From JAHEEM01 sp036396795 (lineage in GTDB: Bacteria; Pseudomonadota; Gammaproteobacteria; Steroidobacterales; Rariloculaceae), in the NCBI GenBank assembly GCA_036396795.1, contig DASWKF010000091.1, positions 1 to 64,000 of the forward strand: DNA of 64,000 nt, read 5' to 3'. Below the pieces are notes generated by a model. It made no database searches, was not told the DNA's origin, and worked only from the letters and a program-made list of their open reading frames with translations. Positions 43,412 to 54,465 of this stretch are shown piece after piece. The position numbers were made by a program, and so were the translations under genes. Positions within the stretch are counted from its first letter, which is position 1; each line of letters starts with the position of its first letter.

Positions 43412-44383
43412 ATGCATCGAGGGAGACTTCTGGCCGCCTTGGCTTCAATCGGCCTGCTCGCGAGCTCGGCCGCCGGAGCTCAGAACGATCGGATTGCGGT
43501 ATTGACCGCTCTGCCACCGATCTACTCCATGACGGCCGGATTGGCGCGGGACACGAACATCGACGTCCGCAACGTGCCGGAGGACGGCCGGCGGATCAAT
43601 GCGCTGGTCGGCTTGTTGAGTCAGCGCGGCGACCGGTTTGCCGATCAGTTCGCGAATGCCGACGCGGTCGTCACGATGGGTAAGCTGTGGCGAGAGGATC
43701 CCCTGTTTACCGCGGTCCGCATGGCCAATGTTCGCGTCGTCGATATCGACGCGACCAAGCCCTGGTCGACGACGCTCGAGGGCATCTCCGTGGCGATGCA
43801 GCCCGAGCAGCGAGTCCCTTGGAGCGACGCGGGGCCCGCCGAGCGGCGGCCCTCGATCTTCTGCTGGCTGAGCCCGGCCAACGGTGCTCGGATGGCGGAA
43901 ATCATCGCTCAAGACCTGATGCGCCTGTCGCCGGCGGACGGCGCCGCGATCGAGCGGAACCTGCGGGAGCTTCGCGAGGCCCTGTTGGGCCTGAAGCTCG
44001 ACTACGAGCTCAAGCTGGCGGAGCTGGCCGACGTGACGGTTTTCGCGCTCGCTTCCGAGTTCGTCTATCTGACGACGGATATGGGCCTCTATGTCGACGG
44101 CTATTTTCTCAAGCAGGACATCGACTGGACGGACGCCGACGCCGCCGCATTCGAGCATTACTTGCGTGACAACGCGATCGGGGTCGTCATCCACAAGTGG
44201 GAGCCCGATGCGCGTATTCAGGCCGCGATAGAGCAGGCGGGGGCACGGCTCGTCGTGCTCGACCCGATCGATGCCGGTATCGTCGAAGACGACCGCCTGC
44301 TCGAGAGCAGCTATGTCGACCTGTTACGGGCCGATCTGGAGTCGCTATATACGGCGCTGCGTGCGGCAAACCAGCAACGTTAG
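43412..44383 (+). CDS. Second ZnuA-like binding protein, metal ligands lost
   Basis: 323 residues, signal peptide cut near AAGAQ. The chain follows the ZnuA-like fold (LTALPPIYSMTAGLARD, ADAVVTMGKLW, FCWLSPANGARM, ASEFVYLTTDMGLY), but each position that holds a metal histidine in relatives is changed: the P-H in the first loop is replaced by RRIN (residues 60-63), the histidine of H-x-W is a phenylalanine in IFCW, and that in H-x-x-F-x-Y is an alanine in ASEFVY. It therefore cannot bind zinc in the known way and may use another site, a different ligand, or act as a partner of the first binding protein. It ends 4 bases into the convergent ZntB gene. Confidence 0.82.
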   Translation: MHRGRLLAALASIGLLASSAAGAQNDRIAVLTALPPIYSMTAGLARDTNIDVRNVPEDGRRINALVGLLSQRGDRFADQFANADAVVTMGKLWREDPLFTAVRMANVRVVDIDATKPWSTTLEGISVAMQPEQRVPWSDAGPAERRPSIFCWLSPANGARMAEIIAQDLMRLSPADGAAIERNLRELREALLGLKLDYELKLAELADVTVFALASEFVYLTTDMGLYVDGYFLKQDIDWTDADAAAFEHYLRDNAIGVVIHKWEPDARIQAAIEQAGARLVVLDPIDAGIVEDDRLLESSYVDLLRADLESLYTALRAANQQR

Positions 44384-45354
44384 ATCCAGTTCTTGCATTT
44401 GAAGATCACGCCCAGGCCAGCGCCGAGACCCAGCATCGCGAGCATCGCAACGGCAAACGCCGATGGATCCTCGCTCCCCGGGAGCCCGGCCACGTTCATG
44501 CCGAGCAGACCGGTTACGAAAGTCAGCGGCAGAAAGATCGCAGCGACGACGGAGAGCAAATAGATTCGCGAATTTTGCTCCTGAGCCACGCGGCTCAAGA
44601 GCTCCTCCTGCACGACGATGATGCGCTCCCTGGCGAGATCCAAGTCTTCCAGGTAGCGCGTGATGCGATCCGATTGCTCGCGAAGCTCGTTGGCCTCGTG
44701 GTCGGTGAACAGAGGGCCGGGCTGGCGATAGAGACGATCCAAGGCATCGCGCTGGGGAGCGAGATAGCGCCGAATGGCCGCCGTCTGACGGCGCAGACCT
44801 CCGAGCTGCAGGCGCAGCGTTCCAGGATCGGCCTCGACGCTCTGAAGCTCGCGCGCCTCGATTTCTTCCTCGATCCTGTCGACGACGTTGCCGATACGCT
44901 CGGCGAGCCGCTCGACCAGCATCACCACGAACTCGCCGGACGTCCTTGGCCCGTTGCCCGCGGTGATCGCCTCGCGCATGTCCTGGATGGAAAGCAGGTT
45001 TCGCCGCCGGCTCGAGATGATTCGCTGCGGCTGAATCCAGAGGCGAATGGCCACCATATCGTCCGGGTCGGCGCCGGGATTGGTGTTCACGCCGCGCAGC
45101 ACGAGCAACAAGCCGGCTTCCGTCGAAACGGAGCGCGGCCGGGTCTCGAGGGCGAGCAGCGCGTCCGCGGTCACGTCGTCGACATCCTTGCGCGCCGTGA
45201 GCCAACGTCGGCTGGCGGGATCGAGCAAGTCCAAATGGACCCAGAGCAGCCCCTGTTGCCCGGAGAGGGCATCGATGTCGGTCGCGGTTGCGGCGCGCCC
45301 GGATCCGCGGCCGTCCAACACATAGGCGCAGACCAAGCCCGAGCCGTCCGTCAC
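44380..45354 (-). CDS. CorA-family transporter, ZntB-like
   Basis: 324 residues. The long N-terminal cytoplasmic domain (about 1-250) is helical, with DRIEEEIEARELQ and the RRQTAAIRRYLAPQRDAL segments forming the funnel helices. Two membrane helices lie at the end, with the ZntB/CorA signature as GMNVAGLPG, where ZntB usually has G-M-N-x-G-G. It moves zinc or another divalent metal across the inner membrane. The ATG at 45354 is 9 bases beyond the stop of the MscS gene on the same strand. It overlaps the metal operon's last gene by 4 bases in convergent orientation, which supports a shared link to zinc homeostasis. Confidence 0.85.
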   Translation of the reverse strand: MTDGSGLVCAYVLDGRGSGRAATATDIDALSGQQGLLWVHLDLLDPASRRWLTARKDVDDVTADALLALETRPRSVSTEAGLLLVLRGVNTNPGADPDDMVAIRLWIQPQRIISSRRRNLLSIQDMREAITAGNGPRTSGEFVVMLVERLAERIGNVVDRIEEEIEARELQSVEADPGTLRLQLGGLRRQTAAIRRYLAPQRDALDRLYRQPGPLFTDHEANELREQSDRITRYLEDLDLARERIIVVQEELLSRVAQEQNSRIYLLSVVAAIFLPLTFVTGLLGMNVAGLPGSEDPSAFAVAMLAMLGLGAGLGVIFKCKNWI

Positions 45355-45363
45355 GGCCGGTTC

Positions 45364-46257
45364 CTAGTCGACGCCGGTGCGGCTCGGGGCGACACCGAGC
45401 AGCTCGATTCGCAGCGGATGGCTGCTGTCCAAATGCACGTCACGCTGCGGGAATGCGATGCTGATGCCGTTCTGCTCGAACAGCTCGATGATCTTGAACC
45501 GGATGTCGCTGCGTATCTGCCGCATCTCGCGCTCGCCGCTGACGTCGCACCAGAAATAAGCATCGAAGATCAACGCGTTGTCGCCAAAGTCATCGAAGAT
45601 GACCGTCGGCTTGGGCTCGCGCTTCACGGCCGCCTGCTCGTCCACCGCCTGGTGAATGAGCTCCTCGACTTTTCGAACGGGGGATCCGTAGCTGACGCCG
45701 ACCCGAACCATCGAGCGAATCCGCCTATCGATCAAAGTCCAGTTCACGACGGTTTTTTCGAGAATCAAGCTGTTGGGCACCAGCATGTGAACGCCGTCGA
45801 CGCGGCGGATACGCGTCGATCGATTGCCTATCGTCTCGATCGTGCCGTGGCTGCCCTCGATCTCGACGAAATCACCAATGCGCACCGGTCGCTCCGACAT
45901 CAGGATCCAGCTGCTGATGAAATTATTGATGATGTTTTGCGCGCCGAAGCCGACACCGATGGCAACCGCGCCGGAGACGAATGCGAAAGCCGTCAGAGGA
46001 ACGTGCAAGAGTCCCAGCGCGGTGATGCCGATGATGACGAGCAGCGTATAGAACAGCACGCGCTGGACCGCGTACACGGCATCCGCTTGCATGTTCGCGG
46101 CGCTGAGGCGTTTGCCGACAACGCGTTCGACCCAACGGGTCACGATCAGACCGACCGTCACCAGCAGGGCCACCATGACCAGCTGATTGACGGCGATGGC
46201 GGCATCGCCAACCGTGAACACGGGGTAGTTCCAGATGCTGATCAGCCGTTCCCACAT
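45364..46257 (-). CDS. Mechanosensitive channel of the MscS family
   Basis: 297 residues, slightly longer than E. coli MscS (286). Three N-terminal membrane segments are followed by FVSGAVAIGVGFGAQNIINNFISSW, the pore-lining helix with the typical glycine/alanine pattern, then MSERPVRIGDFVEIEG and the beta-domain VGVSYGSPVRKVEELI. It opens under membrane tension to release solutes after osmotic shock. It is followed by the ZntB gene in the same direction. No regulatory site was seen in the 263-base gap to TamA. Confidence 0.92.
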   Translation of the reverse strand: MWERLISIWNYPVFTVGDAAIAVNQLVMVALLVTVGLIVTRWVERVVGKRLSAANMQADAVYAVQRVLFYTLLVIIGITALGLLHVPLTAFAFVSGAVAIGVGFGAQNIINNFISSWILMSERPVRIGDFVEIEGSHGTIETIGNRSTRIRRVDGVHMLVPNSLILEKTVVNWTLIDRRIRSMVRVGVSYGSPVRKVEELIHQAVDEQAAVKREPKPTVIFDDFGDNALIFDAYFWCDVSGEREMRQIRSDIRFKIIELFEQNGISIAFPQRDVHLDSSHPLRIELLGVAPSRTGVD

Positions 46258-46520
46258 AGTCGTGCCCGAATACCCGGCACTGATCAGTGCCGGCTCATGG
46301 AGTGGATCGTCGCCTGGCTCGCTACGATACCATCTCGGCTCGAGACTGGGCAGCGGAGGCGCGCGCCGCTGGAAGGCTGGCGAGCGCGGGCTGGGAAAGG
46401 CCGTATTTGGCTGGCGGTTTGCCGCGGCGGCAGGGCGACGCGCTATGCTTTAGCGCTTGGAATTGGACTCTTGGGAGCCAGACCTGAGTGCAAGTCAGCG
46501 CGATAGACGAACGCTTCGGA

Positions 46521-48278
46521 ATGAGAAGAGTGCCGCAGGGACAGCCGGTGGTCAGCGCGATCGCGCGCACCTTGCCCAAGGTCGTAGCCATGCTTTGCAT
46601 GTGCTCCGCGGCCCATGCTCAGCTCGAGCTCACCGGGCTCGACGAGCCGCTGCGCGAGAATGCGCTTACGCACCTGGAGCTCGATGACGAATCCTGCGAT
46701 GCGGCCATGTGGCGAATCAGGGAGCAGTTCTCGAGGGCGGAGCAGCAGATTCGCACAGGACTCGAGGCCTATGGTTTCTATGCTTCCGAGATTTCCGCCA
46801 ATCTGGCTTTCGGCGTGGAGTGCTGGACGGCTCAGTTCGAGGTCGATCCCGGCGAGCCAGTACGATTGCGGAACGTATCGATCGCCGTTACCGGGCAGGC
46901 ATCTTCCGATCCGGAGTTCTCGGCGCTGGCGCAGAGCTCGACGCTGCGGCCCGGAGAGCCCTTGTCTCATGCCGAATATGAACGCGTAAAACGCGCGTTG
47001 CTGGATTTGGCTCTCTATCGCGGCTACGCCGAAGCCGCCTATACCGTGAATCGAATCGACGTGTATCCGCAGGAAGGCGTCGCGGATGTAGAGCTTCGGT
47101 TCAATTCCGGGCCTCGCTACAGCTTCGGCGAGATCGAGATCAATCAGGACGCGCTCGATCGCAGCGTCGTCGAGGGATACTACGACTTCAGGAGCGGTGA
47201 TCCCTACGATCGCGATCGGCTCACCGCGCTCTACGGCGCGCTCGTCGGTAGCGGGTACTTTCGCGCGGTGGACGTATTCCCTCTACCCGCCGATCCCGTG
47301 TCGCGGCAAATACCCATCGAGGTCGATCTCAGCGCCGGCGGGCGGCGCGCCTGGAGCTACGGTATCGGCTTCTCCACGGATACCGGTCCGCGGATTCGAT
47401 TCGGGCGCACCGACCGCAGGGTCAATAGCCGCGGCGCGCAACTGGGCGTCGACGGGCTGCTCTCGCCGGTCGCGTCGGAGCTTTCCTTCAACTACCGGTT
47501 TCCCTATGGAAACCCGAGATCCGAGTGGGTCAGCTTGAACACGGGCCTCATGCACGAGAAGACCGACACGTCGACGAGCGATACCTTGGAGCTCGGTATA
47601 CGCCGGGTGGTGAGCAGACGTTCCTCGTGGCAGGAAACTCAGTTTCTGGATCTGACCGTCGAGGATTTCGAGGTCGGCGACATCGAAAGCCGCTCGCGGT
47701 TGCTGACGCCCGGAATCAGCTGGTATCGCGTCGACGCGGATACCGCCATCAGACCCGACCGGGGTAACCGCCTGGGATTGGAGATCAGCGCCGCCAACGA
47801 TTCGTTGGGCTCGGATACGGACTTCATCCAGATCGATGCATCTGGCAAGTGGATCTGGTCGTTTGAGAACCGATCCCGGCTGCTTCTCCGTGCCAGGCTG
47901 GGGGTGACACGGCAGCGGAACTTCGACGAGCTTCCTGCGTCCGTGCGATTCTTCGCGGGCGGTGACAACAGCATTCGAGGCTATGGCTTCGAGTCGCTCG
48001 GCCCTATTGACGAGAACGGCGCCGTCATCGGCGGCGACCGGCTCGCCGTCGCCAGCATCGAATACGAGGTTCCGATCCGCCGGCGTTGGTCCGCCGCGGT
48101 TTTCATCGATTCGGGCAACGCTTTCCAGAGCGGCAACTTCGAAGCCAAGACCGGCGCCGGGTTCGGCGTTCGCTGGCAGTCACCGCTCGGACCGATTCGG
48201 GTTGATCTCGCCTGGCCGATAGACGATGCCATGGAGGACGACCCGCGCCTGCACGTCAGCCTTGGAGCCGATCTGTGA
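46521..48278 (+). CDS. tamA: Outer-membrane translocation and assembly protein TamA
   Basis: 585 residues, matching TamA (577 in E. coli). A signal peptide ends in AHAQLEL. Three POTRA domains (about 35-275) are seen by motifs such as LRNVSIAVTGQ, YTVNRIDVYPQEG and YSFGEIEINQDAL. The 16-strand barrel (about 285-585) includes RFFAGGDNSIRGYGFESLGP, which corresponds to the conserved R-G-Y-x-x loop that folds into the barrel, and ends in HVSLGADL. With TamB it assembles some outer-membrane and autotransporter proteins. The ATG at 46521 yields a clean signal peptide; a GTG at 46488 is the alternative. The end overlaps tamB as GTGA. Confidence 0.93.
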   Translation: MRRVPQGQPVVSAIARTLPKVVAMLCMCSAAHAQLELTGLDEPLRENALTHLELDDESCDAAMWRIREQFSRAEQQIRTGLEAYGFYASEISANLAFGVECWTAQFEVDPGEPVRLRNVSIAVTGQASSDPEFSALAQSSTLRPGEPLSHAEYERVKRALLDLALYRGYAEAAYTVNRIDVYPQEGVADVELRFNSGPRYSFGEIEINQDALDRSVVEGYYDFRSGDPYDRDRLTALYGALVGSGYFRAVDVFPLPADPVSRQIPIEVDLSAGGRRAWSYGIGFSTDTGPRIRFGRTDRRVNSRGAQLGVDGLLSPVASELSFNYRFPYGNPRSEWVSLNTGLMHEKTDTSTSDTLELGIRRVVSRRSSWQETQFLDLTVEDFEVGDIESRSRLLTPGISWYRVDADTAIRPDRGNRLGLEISAANDSLGSDTDFIQIDASGKWIWSFENRSRLLLRARLGVTRQRNFDELPASVRFFAGGDNSIRGYGFESLGPIDENGAVIGGDRLAVASIEYEVPIRRRWSAAVFIDSGNAFQSGNFEAKTGAGFGVRWQSPLGPIRVDLAWPIDDAMEDDPRLHVSLGADL

Positions 48279-51200
48279 GGCTCGGTCGAGCTCTTTGGAT
48301 ATCCGCAGGCGCGGCGATCTGCGGCGCGCTCGGTCTGGCCGGATTCGCGTTCTGGATCCTCGCGACGGAGTCGGGCGCGGTGTGGCTGACCGGCCGGCTG
48401 GTCGCGAGCCGCGCGCCGTGGGTGTCGATAGACGAGCTGCACGGCTCGCTCTGGGAAGGCCTTACGGCTTCAGGCGTTGTCGTGGTCGTTGGCAGCAGTG
48501 AGACTCGAATCGACAGCGTTGCGCTTCACTTCGATTTTTCAGAGCTCTTCTCGGGCACGGTCGAGCTGAGCGATTTTGCAATCTCCGCGGCCTCGTACCG
48601 TCGCGCCCCCGCGGCCGCCGACGCGGTCAGGCGGCCGCCGCCGGATATCCCTCTGCGCATCGTCGCTCGCGACGCCTCGGTGGAGGAGCTCGTCGTCACG
48701 CGCGGCACCGACAGCGTGACGCTGGGACCATTGGTCTTCTCCCTTACGGCGCAGGGAAACCGAATCGTTTTCGACGCGCTGTCGATGACGGGTCCCGACT
48801 TCTCGTTGACGGCGAATGCCAGGCTCGAGCTCGGCGCCGGGATCGCCGCCGACGGGGAGCTCGATTGGACGCTGGAGCGGCAGGATGTCTCGTATGCGGG
48901 CACGGCCGACTTCGAGGGGCTCTGGCCGGCGTTTGAGGTTCATCACCGCCTGTCGGCTCCGGTCGCGGCGGATGCCGAGGGAGAGATTCGCCTGGGTCCC
49001 TCACCGCGCGCCGATCTGGTTTGGACTTGGGCGGATCTCGCATGGCCGGAGTCGGACCGCGTGGCGAGCACCGGCGGCAGGCTGCAAATCACCGGTTGGC
49101 TCGAGGAATTTTCCTTTGATGCGAACGGCAGGGTCGTCGTCGACGGTATCGCCGCGAACGTCGAAGCGACCGGATCCGGCACGCCGACCGCGCTCGACTT
49201 CGACGTGCTCGAGATCGCGAGCGACAGCGGCGACATCGCGGCCACGGGTGAGCTTCGCTTGGAGCCGCTGGCATTGTCGCTCGAGATCGACGCCGAGAAT
49301 CTCGACCCGAGCGTGCGATACCCCGCTTGGCCCGGGTCGCTCGCTTTGACCGGGACGCTGTCCGGGAACCTCGAGCCGCTGTTGCAGCTTGGCCTCACCG
49401 ATGTGCAGGTGATCGGCGTGTTGCGCGACGAAACGCTCGAGGCGCGCGGGGGGCTGGCCTACAGCCAGGGAAACGAGTGGCGGCTCGACGGCGTCAACGT
49501 CGATGTCAGCGGCAACCGTGTTTCCGTCAGCGGCAACTACGGCCGGACGCTGGCCCTCGACTTCTCCATTGAGGCGCCGTCGGTGCAGATGCTGTGGCCG
49601 GACGCGGCGGGCTCGTTACGGGCGAACGGGCGCCTCGGCGGCACGCCCGAGGCTCCGGAGCTCAGCGGGACCGTGCAGGGGCAGAACCTCGGGTACGGAG
49701 ACTACCGCCTGGCGTCGCTGTCGCTGTCCGGAGACCTCGCGTCGCGCGACAACGCTCCGGTGATGCTCGATCTCGCGGCGCAGGATCTCGTCTGGCGCGA
49801 GATCAGCGTGCAGTCGATCGCCGCGACCATCGCCGGCTCCAGCGAGAATCACGTCGCCGAGCTGGCATTCGAGTCGGAGCATGGCACGGGTCGGTTGAGC
49901 GCGCAGGGCTCGTGGCTCGACCGCCGTTGGACGGGGCAGGCCCGGTCCTTGTCGCTGGAGCAGCCCGCGCTCGGCATATGGTCACTGGAGGCGCCTACCG
50001 CGCTGGTCATCGGACCCGAGGAGCTGCGAGTCGACCCGGCGTGCATCCGTAAAGCGTCGTCCGGACTCTGCGGTTCCGCTCGGATAGGGACCGACGACGA
50101 TCGGGTGGAGCTGAGCTTGGACGGCTTCGATTTGGCCAATCTAAGCGTGTTCCTGCCGCCGGAAATCTCGTTGGCGGGCGCCTACGATGCGCGCATCGTC
50201 GTGGAGGAGCCCTTGGGCCGGCCGACAGGCACGTTGAGTCTCTCGGGCGCTTCGACTCTGATTACGGTGCGCGAGCCCGATGCCCCGCCCATCGAGTTTC
50301 CGCTCGAAGAGGTGGACCTCGGCGTCGAGCTGCTGGAAAGCGGCAGCCTTGCCGCACAAGCCAGCCTGGTCGGGAGCGCCGGGGCTCGTTTCGCGGTCGA
50401 TGCCGAGATCCCGGACCTTTGGGCGGCAGACCCCCAAGTCGGCGCTCGAATCACCGCGCTGTGGACCGATCTCGGGATGCTCGCGCTCGTGAGCCCGGAC
50501 GTGGGCGAGGTTTCGGGCGCCGCGAACCTGGACCTCGCGCTCAGCGGCCGGTTGCGGGCGCCGGAGATCCGGGGGCAGGCGCGTTGGAGCGGCGGCGGGC
50601 TGGCGGTGCCTCGCTGGGGCTTTATCGTGGAAGGCATCGATGCACAAGCCTCGAGTCCCGATGGAGAGCGCGTGCTGCTCGAGGCGACGGGGCGTGTCGG
50701 CGAAGGCCGGCTGGACATCGAGGGCGCGATGGATCTCGATCCGTCCGCGGGCTGGCCGACTCGGCTCACCGTTCGCGGTGATACGCTCCAAGCCGTGCGT
50801 TTGCCGGACGCGCAGATCATCGTGGCCTCGGAGCTCGATGTCCGCGCCGCCTTGCCGATGATCGAGGTATCCGGCTCGGTACGGATACCGCGAGCCCGAT
50901 TGGAGATCGAAGAGATACCGGCGCAAGCGGCGAGTCCTTCGACGGACACGGTCGTGCACGGTGCCGACCAACCCGAGCGCCGACGTCCGCTCAACGTGCA
51001 CGCCGAGCTCGACGTGATGCTCGGCGACGACGTGCGTTACTCGGGGGCCGGCCTCGACGTTGCCTTAACCGGTGGTCTCGACTTGGTCTACGATTCCGGA
51101 CGGAACGCCGTGGCTACCGGCAGCGTGAATCTTTCCGGGGAGTATGCGGCCTACGGTCAGCGCCTGGCGCTCGATCAGGGGCAGCTGCTGTTCGCCGGCC

Positions 51201-51697
51201 CGATCAACAACCCCGGGCTGGACGTGCGGGCTACCCGCCTCATCGAGACCACGACGGTCGGCGTCGAGCTCGGCGGAACCTTGAACGCGCCGACGACGCG
51301 GATCTTTTCCGAGCCCGCGATGAGCGAAGCCGATGCCTTGGCGTATTTGCTCCTCGGTCGGCCGCTCGCGGGCAGCGGCGACGAGGAGACGGCGACTTTG
51401 GAAAGCGCCGCGGTATCGATGGGGCTCCGGCAGGCGCTGCCGGTCATCCAACGCGTCGGGCAGACGCTGGGCCTGGACGAGCTCAGCGTGCAAACCACGG
51501 CGGCCGACACCGGCGAGCTCATGGCCGGCAAGCAGCTGAGCCCGAGGCTCTACATGCGCTACACCTATGGGCTTTTCAATCGAATCGGCGGTCTGCTGCT
51601 CAGGTTCAGCCTCAACGAGCGGCTGAGCCTCGAGACCCGCTCCGGGGACAACCGCTCCATGGATCTCATCTATACGGTGGAGCGGGACCGGCAGTGA
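48275..51697 (+). CDS. tamB: Inner-membrane-anchored translocation protein TamB (AsmA-like)
   Basis: 1140 residues, smaller than E. coli TamB (1259). A single N-terminal membrane helix (about 6-30) is followed by a very long repetitive beta-rich chain, visible as alternating short hydrophobic segments (for example LSLSGDLASRD, FEVHHRLSAPVAADAEG). The conserved C-terminal domain (about 950-1140) has RVNLSGEYAAYG-like sequence and DPALDVRATR-type strand pairs and ends LSLETRSGDNRSMDLIYTVERD. TamB spans the periplasm and carries lipids or works with TamA on outer-membrane proteins. It starts with GTG overlapping the tamA stop and is the last gene of this pair. Confidence 0.92.
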   Translation: MRLGRALWISAGAAICGALGLAGFAFWILATESGAVWLTGRLVASRAPWVSIDELHGSLWEGLTASGVVVVVGSSETRIDSVALHFDFSELFSGTVELSDFAISAASYRRAPAAADAVRRPPPDIPLRIVARDASVEELVVTRGTDSVTLGPLVFSLTAQGNRIVFDALSMTGPDFSLTANARLELGAGIAADGELDWTLERQDVSYAGTADFEGLWPAFEVHHRLSAPVAADAEGEIRLGPSPRADLVWTWADLAWPESDRVASTGGRLQITGWLEEFSFDANGRVVVDGIAANVEATGSGTPTALDFDVLEIASDSGDIAATGELRLEPLALSLEIDAENLDPSVRYPAWPGSLALTGTLSGNLEPLLQLGLTDVQVIGVLRDETLEARGGLAYSQGNEWRLDGVNVDVSGNRVSVSGNYGRTLALDFSIEAPSVQMLWPDAAGSLRANGRLGGTPEAPELSGTVQGQNLGYGDYRLASLSLSGDLASRDNAPVMLDLAAQDLVWREISVQSIAATIAGSSENHVAELAFESEHGTGRLSAQGSWLDRRWTGQARSLSLEQPALGIWSLEAPTALVIGPEELRVDPACIRKASSGLCGSARIGTDDDRVELSLDGFDLANLSVFLPPEISLAGAYDARIVVEEPLGRPTGTLSLSGASTLITVREPDAPPIEFPLEEVDLGVELLESGSLAAQASLVGSAGARFAVDAEIPDLWAADPQVGARITALWTDLGMLALVSPDVGEVSGAANLDLALSGRLRAPEIRGQARWSGGGLAVPRWGFIVEGIDAQASSPDGERVLLEATGRVGEGRLDIEGAMDLDPSAGWPTRLTVRGDTLQAVRLPDAQIIVASELDVRAALPMIEVSGSVRIPRARLEIEEIPAQAASPSTDTVVHGADQPERRRPLNVHAELDVMLGDDVRYSGAGLDVALTGGLDLVYDSGRNAVATGSVNLSGEYAAYGQRLALDQGQLLFAGPINNPGLDVRATRLIETTTVGVELGGTLNAPTTRIFSEPAMSEADALAYLLLGRPLAGSGDEETATLESAAVSMGLRQALPVIQRVGQTLGLDELSVQTTAADTGELMAGKQLSPRLYMRYTYGLFNRIGGLLLRFSLNERLSLETRSGDNRSMDLIYTVERDRQ

Positions 51698-51717
51698 GCC
51701 GGCTCACGGGGTAGGTT

Positions 51718-52986
51718 CTAGTCTCGCTCAGCTGCGGAAGCTCCCGCGGCAGCGGCATCGTCGGCGCCCGCCGTTGGAATCATTGCAAGCGCCGATTGCG
51801 ACGTGCGATTCAACATTACGAACGGCTCTTGATGCTCGATTCCCGGAGCCGGCCGCGCCGTGATCCTATAGAGTATGAATGCGCTCATGATCGCATGGGT
51901 CGCCAGCAGAAAGGCGAAGAACGCCCTCGAGCCGTAGGGGTCCATGAGCAGTCCTGCGACGATGGGGCCTGCGGTCGCGCCGGCGCCGTATACGAGCAAC
52001 AGTCCGCTCGCCGTTTTGACGAATTCCTGCGGTGAAACATGGTCGTTGCTGTGAGCGACACAAAGCGGGTACACGCTGAAGGTGAATCCCCCGTACAGGA
52101 ACGCGCTGATGAAGAACACCGAGGCGGCCGTTCCGGCCGACCATGCAGCGCAGCCTGCAAGCGCCGCGGCAGCTAAGCTGACCAGAAAGATCATGCTGCG
52201 GCGGTCGAATCGATCCGATAGATGCCCGATCGGCCACTGCAGGGCCACACCGCCGAGGATCACGAGGCTCATGAATGCGGCGATCTCCTGGATGTTCATC
52301 CCTGTCGACGCGCCGAAGACGGGTCCAAGCGAGAAGAACACGCTGTTGGCGACGGCGGCGGTGAAGGCGCCCAGAACGCCCAGCGGCGAGGCGGTCCAGA
52401 GATGGCGGAGATTGAGCTGCACCGACTCGACGGGCGCGGGCTCAGTGACCCGAGCCAGGGCCGTAGGTACGAGGCCTAGAGCGAAAAGCATCGCGCTGAT
52501 CAGGAACGGCGCGATCAGGTTGGTGGACATGACCAGCAGGATCCACTGCCCGATCGCGAGGCTCGCCAGCGAGATGATTTGATAGAAGGCAAATACCCGA
52601 CCGCGGGTCTCGTTTGCCGCCTGCTCATTGAGCCAGCTCTCGACGACCATGTACATTCCGGCGAGGCAAACGCCCGTGACGAACCTGAGCAGGGCCCAGG
52701 AAAGCACGCCGAAGAGCAACGCATGCATGATGGACGCCGTTGCCGCGCAGGCCGCGAACACGGAAAACGCGCGGATGTGACCGACCGCCACAATGACTCG
52801 CGGGCAGATGGCCGTTCCCGAAACGAAGCCCAGAAAATAAGCGGCCATGACGAAACCGATGACATCGACCGCGAAGCCCATGTTACTGGCATGCAGCGAT
52901 AGCGCGGTGCCCAGCAGCCCAGAAGCCGCCACGAACAGAGCGCACCCGTTCATCAGGGCGGTTACGGTCAGAGAAGCGCGGGTCAC
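51718..52986 (-). CDS. Major facilitator superfamily transporter (YcaD-like)
   Basis: 422 residues from a GTG at 52986, which gives an N-terminus directly before the first helix. Twelve hydrophobic segments are seen; cytoplasmic MFS motifs include SDRFDRRSM after the sixth helix. It resembles the YcaD/DHA-like group with LSWALLRFVTGVCLAGMYMVVESWLN, the conserved helix-5 region. Substrate is unknown. A TTG at 53025 is an alternative with a charged extension of 13 residues. It is convergent with tamB and has 21 bases between the stops. It shares its strand with citrate synthase, 169 bases upstream, but has no obvious link to it. Confidence 0.87.
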   Translation of the reverse strand: MTRASLTVTALMNGCALFVAASGLLGTALSLHASNMGFAVDVIGFVMAAYFLGFVSGTAICPRVIVAVGHIRAFSVFAACAATASIMHALLFGVLSWALLRFVTGVCLAGMYMVVESWLNEQAANETRGRVFAFYQIISLASLAIGQWILLVMSTNLIAPFLISAMLFALGLVPTALARVTEPAPVESVQLNLRHLWTASPLGVLGAFTAAVANSVFFSLGPVFGASTGMNIQEIAAFMSLVILGGVALQWPIGHLSDRFDRRSMIFLVSLAAAALAGCAAWSAGTAASVFFISAFLYGGFTFSVYPLCVAHSNDHVSPQEFVKTASGLLLVYGAGATAGPIVAGLLMDPYGSRAFFAFLLATHAIMSAFILYRITARPAPGIEHQEPFVMLNRTSQSALAMIPTAGADDAAAAGASAAERD

Positions 52987-53154
52987 GCGTTCGGGATCCT
53001 CGTGCTCGGATTGGCCTGAACGCAAGCGGTCGCAATCGGCCGTTGCCGTTCGGTTCGCGAAGCAGCGAAGATACTATATACCGCCGAACGCGGCGGCTTT
53101 GCCGACCGCGTAGCAGTTTTCAGAGATGACTGAAGGCGATCGCCGGCGTCGGCT

Positions 53155-54444
<1,290 letters not shown>

Positions 54445-54465
54445 GGCAAGCTCCGTGGTTGCAGA

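Noticed and set aside
44197..46506. A very long open frame (769 codons) on the plus strand, opposite the ZntB and MscS genes
   Set aside because: It is an arginine-, aspartate- and glutamine-rich frame with no domain, typical of a shadow of genes on the other strand in high-G+C DNA.
46488..46520. GTG start for tamA 33 bases upstream of the chosen ATG
   Set aside because: It would add 11 residues before the signal peptide; a GGGAG at 10 bases keeps it possible, but the ATG gives a better signal peptide.
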